Assembly: GCF_002483225.1 (NCBI RefSeq)
Contig: NZ_DLHL01000015.1
Span: 62,001-126,000, forward strand
Direction of reading: 5' to 3'
Source: Gemmatimonas sp. UBA7669
GTDB taxonomy: Bacteria > Gemmatimonadota > Gemmatimonadetes > Gemmatimonadales > Gemmatimonadaceae
DNA: 64,000 nt
Shown piece after piece: positions 59,473 through 64,000 of this stretch. The first letter of the stretch is position 1, and every line of letters begins with the position of its first letter. The notes under the pieces are model-generated. The model was not told where the DNA came from. It made no database searches and saw only the letters and a list, made by a program, of their open reading frames with translations. A program made the translations under genes and the position numbers.

Positions 59473-61599
59473 TCACACCACCCCCGTCACATCAACGATC
59501 AAGGCAGGGCTCCCGTCACCAAGCACCGTGGCCCCGCTGAACCAGGGGGCCGCCCCGCGCACCCGCTCCAGCGGCTTGACCACGATGTCCTGCTGGGCCA
59601 GCAGCGCATCCACCAGCAACGCCGCCCGACGTCCGCCCCACTCGGCCACCACCACATGTCGCTCCGAATCCGGGGTGCCTGCGCGCTCGCCCTCCGCCCG
59701 CTGCAGCCCGAACACCTCCTCCAGGGCCACCAGCGGAATGCGTTCGTCCCGCAGCGAAATGGCCTGGGCTCCCGGCGCCGCCAGTTCGTCGTGCCAGACC
59801 AGTGCTTCTTCCACCTGGGCCGCGGGCAGCGCAAAGGTCTCTCCGGCCACCTGCACCAGCAGGGCGCGGGTGATGGCCAACGAGGCCGGCAGGCGCATGG
59901 TGATGAGCGTGCCCACGCCGGCAATCGTTTCGAGCTCCAACTGCCCGCCCAGCGCCCGCACGCGCGTGTTGACGACGTCGACACCCACCCCACGTCCCGA
60001 AACGCGCGATACGTTGCTCGCAGTGGAGAAACCCGGATGCGCGATGAGTTCCAGCAGCGCGTCATCATCGAGTGGCGCGGCACCGGGCGCCGCCTGCGCC
60101 GCGTCGAGCAGCCCAAGCGCCTGCGCGCGTCGCCGCACGGCCTCCCGATCGATGCCTCGACCATCGTCCTGCACCTGCACCACCACCGTCGCGCGGTCAC
60201 GCGCGGCGCGCACGATCAACTCGCCGGACGCCGGCTTGCCTGCGGCCACCCGCGTGGTGTTGTCTTCGAGCCCATGATCGATGGCGTTGCGCAGGAGATG
60301 CAGCAAGGGATCGACGAGGGCATCGAGCAGTGAGCGATCCACCGCCAGGTCCCGGCCCTCCATCACAAAGCGCACGTCCTTGCCCAGATCGCGCGCCATG
60401 TCGCGCACCACACGCGGAAAGCGATCGAACACCTGCGCCATGGGCAGCAGACGAGCCTGCAGCACCTCGTCCTGCAACACCGACACGAGCCGCGCGGTAT
60501 CACGTGCCGCACGCTGGGTTTCGCGGTCGGGATGCTCACTCGCTTCCACGGCGCGCAGCAACCGGTCGCGCGTGATGACCAGCTCCCCCACAAGATCGAG
60601 CAGTGAATCGAGCCGACGCGCATCCACACGCACAAACGCCGACGGGCCATCGAGCGCGAGGCCCGTGCTGTCCCCCCGTGCGCCGTCGCCGGACAGACCG
60701 CCCGCTGCGAGGTCGGCCGCGCGCGCGCTGGTGTCCGCAACCGGAACAGTGGCTGCACGCGCCGCCGCCGGCTGGCGTACCGTCACCTGGGCAACATCAC
60801 CCGCCGAATGCACCGCCTTCGCGATGTTGTCATCGTCAGCGCCCGTGATGAGCATGACGCGAAACTGTCCGTCGAACTGCTCACTCGTCCACTGCGCCTG
60901 CTCGGGATACGTGCTGCGTACCAGACCCACCTGCTGCAGACGCGAAAGCACGAGCAGAGCGCGCACCCCCTTCAGCGGGCAATCCGCCGTGAGGCGCACA
61001 TCGACGTGACGCAGGTTCGTGTGCTGCGGCGTCTCTTCGTCGGCTCGGCCCCATGTCTCCGTGGCGTTGCTCTCCAGGGCACCGCTGCCAGCACGGGCCA
61101 TCGGAAAGAGATCGGCGGCTTCTCCATCACCATTCGTGTCAGCCTGCGGGTGCCGACGCGGCTGGCCCAGAGAGGCGTCGAGTCGCGCCATCAGCTGCGC
61201 GGCGCGTTGTGACGTGTCGGCCTCGCCGGACGACCTGCCCGGCAGTTCTGCAGTACTGTCCGTGGCGTCGGCAATGGCCTGACGCAGCAGCGCGGTTCCG
61301 TCAAAGAGCAGTTCAAGCACCGTCGACGACAGGGCTTCGCTTCCCTCGCGCAGTGGCTCACAGCGACTCTCGAGCGCGTGCGCGAGCTGCTCGACGAGTT
61401 CGTGTCCCATGGCGCCCGCCATGCCCTTGATCGAATGCATGGCGCGGAACACCGCAGCCAGCGGGGCATCCACAGTCGCGGCATCGACGGCACCACGCGC
61501 GCCAAGGCGCTGCTCGAGATCGAGCAGCGCCTCGTCTATCTCCGCGAGATGTTCCCGCGATTCCGCCGCGAACAGCGCGGCATACCGCGCAGCATCCAC
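59473..61599 (-). CDS. cheA: Chemotaxis histidine kinase CheA
   Basis: A 708-residue class II histidine kinase. P1 (Hpt) has the phospho-His55 in FRAMHSIKGMAGAMG. A P2-like domain (about 195-275) is followed by P3 dimerisation helices (LDSLLDLVGELVITRDRLL), P4 ATPase with LLRNAIDHGLE, DDGRGIDREAV and GRGVGVDVVN, and a P5 CheW-like domain to the C-terminus. All kinase boxes are intact. The start is GTG at 61599, 10 bases after cheY. Only one Hpt and no fused receiver: a simple rather than hybrid CheA. Confidence 0.96.
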   Translation of the reverse strand: MDAARYAALFAAESREHLAEIDEALLDLEQRLGARGAVDAATVDAPLAAVFRAMHSIKGMAGAMGHELVEQLAHALESRCEPLREGSEALSSTVLELLFDGTALLRQAIADATDSTAELPGRSSGEADTSQRAAQLMARLDASLGQPRRHPQADTNGDGEAADLFPMARAGSGALESNATETWGRADEETPQHTNLRHVDVRLTADCPLKGVRALLVLSRLQQVGLVRSTYPEQAQWTSEQFDGQFRVMLITGADDDNIAKAVHSAGDVAQVTVRQPAAARAATVPVADTSARAADLAAGGLSGDGARGDSTGLALDGPSAFVRVDARRLDSLLDLVGELVITRDRLLRAVEASEHPDRETQRAARDTARLVSVLQDEVLQARLLPMAQVFDRFPRVVRDMARDLGKDVRFVMEGRDLAVDRSLLDALVDPLLHLLRNAIDHGLEDNTTRVAAGKPASGELIVRAARDRATVVVQVQDDGRGIDREAVRRRAQALGLLDAAQAAPGAAPLDDDALLELIAHPGFSTASNVSRVSGRGVGVDVVNTRVRALGGQLELETIAGVGTLITMRLPASLAITRALLVQVAGETFALPAAQVEEALVWHDELAAPGAQAISLRDERIPLVALEEVFGLQRAEGERAGTPDSERHVVVAEWGGRRAALLVDALLAQQDIVVKPLERVRGAAPWFSGATVLGDGSPALIVDVTGVV

Positions 61600-61609
61600 G
61601 GCGCGTTGA

Positions 61610-61975
61610 TCAGGCCGCGAGGACGCGATTCACCGCTTCCAGCACCCGACTGGGCTGAAACGGCTTGACCACAAAATCCTTGGCGCCGGCCTGAATGGCT
61701 TCCACCACCAGCGCCTGCTGTCCCATCGCGCTGCACATGAGAATGCGCGCGGCCGGATCATGCTTCGTGATTTCCCGCACGGCATCGATGCCGCCCATGT
61801 CCGGCATGACAATGTCCATGGTGACGAGGTCGGGGCGGAGGTGCTTGTACTTCTCCACCGCCTGCACGCCGGTCTCCGCTTCCCCGACAATCTGGAAGCC
61901 CGCCTGCGTGAGAATGTCTCCCACCATCGTGCGCATGAAAATCGCGTCGTCGCAGATGAGTACCGTGCGGCTCAC
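61610..61975 (-). CDS. cheY: Single-domain response regulator CheY
   Basis: A 121-residue receiver: acidic pair in LICDDAIFMRT, phospho-Asp54 in VTMDIVMPDMGG, the Ser position in ILMCSAMGQ and Lys104 in DFVVKPF. No output domain. I set the start at GTG 61975 because it overlaps the cheW stop as GTGA; the frame remains open upstream, across cheW, but the fold begins here. It would carry the phosphate signal from CheA; its target (flagellar switch, pilus or the GTPase module) is unknown. Confidence 0.93.
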   Translation of the reverse strand: MSRTVLICDDAIFMRTMVGDILTQAGFQIVGEAETGVQAVEKYKHLRPDLVTMDIVMPDMGGIDAVREITKHDPAARILMCSAMGQQALVVEAIQAGAKDFVVKPFQPSRVLEAVNRVLAA

Positions 61976-62454
61976 CGTTCCCTCTCCTCGGCTGAATGCA
62001 GATGCCGCGCGCACCAGGCCACGGCGTCGAACGGCTGAATGGCGCGCGGGTGATCGGCGTTGTCCGCCTCCACCTCCGACACACCGTCCACGCTGTCCAC
62101 GGCAATCCCGATCGGCCGGGTGCCATACGCGAGCAGGACGATTGAACCGGCCGAGACGGCACGGGGACCGGCAGATGCGGCGGCCACATCCATGCCGTCT
62201 GTGTGACAGCCGGCGTCCAGGACGGTGACGATGGCCCCGCGCACATTCACGATGCCGGCGTGCACCGGCGGCGTCCCCGGCACGCGGCGAAGGCCCTGCG
62301 CCCGCAAGACTTCGCGCACCTGCGCGATGGGAATGCCGCGCCGGATCCCGCTCACACGCACCACCAACCACTCCGGACGTGTTTCGTCATCCGAGTGGTC
62401 GTGAGGCAGTTCAGCCGGTCTGGCCGTCCTGGAGTTGGTAGAAGCCGAAGACAT
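61972..62454 (-). CDS. cheW: CheW coupling protein
   Basis: A 160-residue CheW. After a polar N-terminus the fold starts WLVVRVSGIRRGIPIAQVREVLR, then VPGTPPVHAGIVNVRGAIVTVLD, the most conserved CheW stretch, and IGIAVDSVDGVSEV. It links CheA to receptors. The ATG at 62454 overlaps the end of the pseudouridine synthase gene by 44 bases; no later in-frame start keeps the fold intact. It is the first chemotaxis gene of the cluster. Confidence 0.88.
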   Translation of the reverse strand: MSSASTNSRTARPAELPHDHSDDETRPEWLVVRVSGIRRGIPIAQVREVLRAQGLRRVPGTPPVHAGIVNVRGAIVTVLDAGCHTDGMDVAAASAGPRAVSAGSIVLLAYGTRPIGIAVDSVDGVSEVEADNADHPRAIQPFDAVAWCARHLHSAEERER

Positions 62455-63442
62455 CGAGCGGGTCGTGAGTGGACGCGAGCTCCGGCATGCCGCTCAACAC
62501 CGCCAGCGACTGGCGGAGATCGGGCGGAAGGGGCGAGCGCAAGTCGACCACCTCACCCGAGACCGGATGCACGAAGCGCAACCAGGCAGCATGCAGGAAA
62601 TGACGCCGTGGCGGCAGGGCGGCCAGCTTGCGCCCGCCGCCTCCGCCGTAGGTGTCATCACCGATCACCGGATGCCCCACACTCGCCAGATGCACACGAA
62701 TCTGATGCGTGCGTCCCGAGTGCAGGTGCGCACGCAGCAGGTCCACACTGTCGAAGCGGGCCAGCCGCACAAAGTCGGTGCGTGCCGCCTTGCCCCCTTG
62801 GACGATTGCCATGCGCGTTCGGTCTCGCGGATCGCGCGCCAGCGGCTGGTCCACCGTCAGGGTGTCCGCATGCAGGTGCCCCCAACACACGGCCACGTAG
62901 CGACGGGTGACGCGACGGGCCGCCAGCGCCGAACTGAGTACGCGGTGCGACGCGTCGGTCTTGGCCACCACGAGAAGGCCCGAGGTGTCCTTGTCGAGAC
63001 GGTGCACGAGGCCCGCCCGATCTTCGCCGCCGCCCTCGGCCAGCGGCTCACCGCGGCCCATGAGCGCATTCACCAGCGTGCCGGTCCAGTTGCCCGGCGC
63101 CGGATGCACCACCATGCCGGCGGGCTTGTCCACCACCAACAGGTGATCATCCTCAAATACGATGTCGAGCGGGATCTGCTCCGGCACGATGTCACGGCCC
63201 GGAGGGGGCGGCACGGTGACTTCCACGCGGTCACCCACCTCACCGCGGTACGACGCCTTCTCGTGCCGCCCATTCACCACGACGTGATCCGTCGCAATGA
63301 GCGTGGCCGCCTGCGTGCGCGAGAGATCCCCATGCCGCGCCACCAGCAGGTCGAGTCGCTCGCCCGCCTGCTCCACCACAAACGCGAATCGACGCGCGAG
63401 CGCTTGTGCGGCTGAACCCGTCGGCGAATCAGGACTGGCCAT
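62411..63442 (-). CDS. rluD: RluD-family 23S rRNA pseudouridine synthase
   Basis: A 343-residue enzyme. An N-terminal S4 RNA-binding domain (ERLDLLVARHGDLSRTQAATLI) precedes the synthase domain with the catalytic Asp in GLVHRLDKDTSGLLVVAK, and LLRAHLHSGRTHQIRVHLASVGHPVIGD. The arrangement fits RluD, acting on helix 69 of 23S rRNA; RluC-like specificity cannot be excluded. Start MASPDSPTG overlaps the lspA stop by 14 bases, a neighbourhood (lspA-rluD) common in bacteria. The end overlaps cheW, joining housekeeping and chemosensory genes. Confidence 0.9.
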   Translation of the reverse strand: MASPDSPTGSAAQALARRFAFVVEQAGERLDLLVARHGDLSRTQAATLIATDHVVVNGRHEKASYRGEVGDRVEVTVPPPPGRDIVPEQIPLDIVFEDDHLLVVDKPAGMVVHPAPGNWTGTLVNALMGRGEPLAEGGGEDRAGLVHRLDKDTSGLLVVAKTDASHRVLSSALAARRVTRRYVAVCWGHLHADTLTVDQPLARDPRDRTRMAIVQGGKAARTDFVRLARFDSVDLLRAHLHSGRTHQIRVHLASVGHPVIGDDTYGGGGGRKLAALPPRRHFLHAAWLRFVHPVSGEVVDLRSPLPPDLRQSLAVLSGMPELASTHDPLDVFGFYQLQDGQTG

Positions 63443-64000
63443 GGCCAGCGTCACCGGCTTCAGCGGACGGCGACGGTGCACTCCCCCGTTCGGCGATGCC
63501 CTGCGGCCCCACGCCTTGCGGCCCCACGCCTTGCTGCCCCACGTCCTGCTGCGCGATGTCCTGTTGCCACAGCGCAATCACCAGACAGACAGCGCCGATG
63601 GTCACACAGGTGTCGGCCACATTGAAGGTCCAGAAGCGCACCGTGCCGACGCCGATGTCGATGAAGTCCACGACGCCCTCACGCAGTCGCACACGATCGA
63701 GCAGGTTGCCGATTGCTCCACCCACCACCACCGGTACACCAAACGCCGCCAGCCGCGACATGCGTGTGAGGTCGGCCGTGGCACGCAGCAGCACCACGAC
63801 GATCACCACACTCAAGACCGCAAAAATCCAGCGCGAGCCGGGACCGAGGTGCATGCCGAAGGCAGCCCCCGGATTGTAGGCCAGCGTGAAGCGCACCACA
63901 TCGCCGATAATGCGGTGCGGCATGTGCCGTGGCACCAGATGCTCGACGGCCAGCGCCTTGGTGACGAAGTCCGCCGCCACACAGACAGCCACGATGAGCC
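63429..64000 (-). CDS. lspA: Lipoprotein signal peptidase LspA, N-terminus cut by window
   Basis: An aspartic signal peptidase that removes signal peptides from prolipoproteins. Visible are AADFVTKALA of the first helix, YNPGAAFGM, and the catalytic Asp pair in GGAIGNLLDRVR and FNVADTCVTIG. The frame stays open to the window edge, so the first residues lie outside; a GTG at 63992 is in frame but too late for a full first helix. After the fourth helix comes an unusual hydrophilic tail of about 45 residues with QGVGP repeats. Confidence 0.93.
   Translation of the reverse strand, partial: LIVAVCVAADFVTKALAVEHLVPRHMPHRIIGDVVRFTLAYNPGAAFGMHLGPGSRWIFAVLSVVIVVVLLRATADLTRMSRLAAFGVPVVVGGAIGNLLDRVRLREGVVDFIDIGVGTVRFWTFNVADTCVTIGAVCLVIALWQQDIAQQDVGQQGVGPQGVGPQGIAERGSAPSPSAEAGDAGHGQS
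63495..63569. repeat. 15-bp tandem repeat in the lspA tail
   Basis: Five 15-base units run head to tail, for example CACGCCTTGCGGCCC (63510-63524) and CACGCCTTGCTGCCC (63525-63539). On the coding strand they give QGVGP-like pentapeptides (QQDIA, QQDVG, QQGVG, PQGVG, PQGIA) after the last transmembrane helix. Confidence 0.85.

Overview
This 64 kb window is GC-rich bacterial chromosome, densely packed and mostly transcribed leftward (minus strand). I see no phage, insertion sequence or CRISPR array. The organism is Gram-negative: there is an outer-membrane barrel protein, lipoproteins, LspA and a PEP-CTERM protein. MurE carries the DNPR motif, so its peptidoglycan probably contains meso-diaminopimelate. 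GTG and TTG starts are common, and neighbouring genes usually overlap by 1-14 bases. Gene content fits Gemmatimonadota best, but this is an inference from gene style, not a search.

Layout by coordinate. (1) 1-5.4 kb: leftward operon alr-deoB-cdd-lipoprotein-barrel protein-miaB, cut by the window edge. (2) 5.4-13.1 kb: mazG on plus, then asnS, a CHASE hybrid histidine kinase, recG and ftsY on minus; a long inverted repeat separates mazG from asnS. (3) 13.2-17.8 kb: a von Willebrand-like membrane protein, an M23 peptidase and ftsZ. (4) 18.3-29.1 kb: a mixed-strand accessory block with a PEP-CTERM protein, a large secreted M14 peptidase, a two-component pair, an amino-acid transporter, a GlxA-type regulator, a methyltransferase and an exported protein. 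(5) 29.2-44.2 kb: the division and cell-wall (dcw) operon in the order rsmH-ftsL-ftsI-murE-murF-mraY-murD-ftsW-murG-murC-ftsQ-ftsA. It has a clear promoter, but no mraZ, murB or ddl, and ftsZ lies 11.3 kb away. (6) 44.5-46.4 kb: an exported TPR protein with a strong terminator, and tRNA-Val(TAC). (7) 46.6-62.5 kb: one long co-directional chemosensory cluster. (8) 62.4-64 kb: an RluD-family pseudouridine synthase and lspA.

The most unusual part is region 7. Core chemotaxis parts (CheW, CheY, CheA, CheC, CheD, CheB and a second CheW) are interleaved, often with overlapping reading frames, with an MglA-type small GTPase, two PATAN/DUF4388 proteins, two more TPR proteins and a 588-residue protein built from two DnaA-type AAA+ modules without the DnaA DNA-binding domain. 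A membrane-anchored HEMAH metallopeptidase and a 56-residue two-helix membrane protein end the operon. No receptor, CheR or MglB is present. I infer a chemosensory pathway controlling a surface or polarity process through the GTPase and the AAA+ protein; the output cannot be read from sequence.

A second theme is short in-frame tandem repeats (6, 12 or 15 bp) in a histidine kinase, CheB, a TPR protein and the LspA tail, plus a 12-bp tandem array in a divergent intergenic region.
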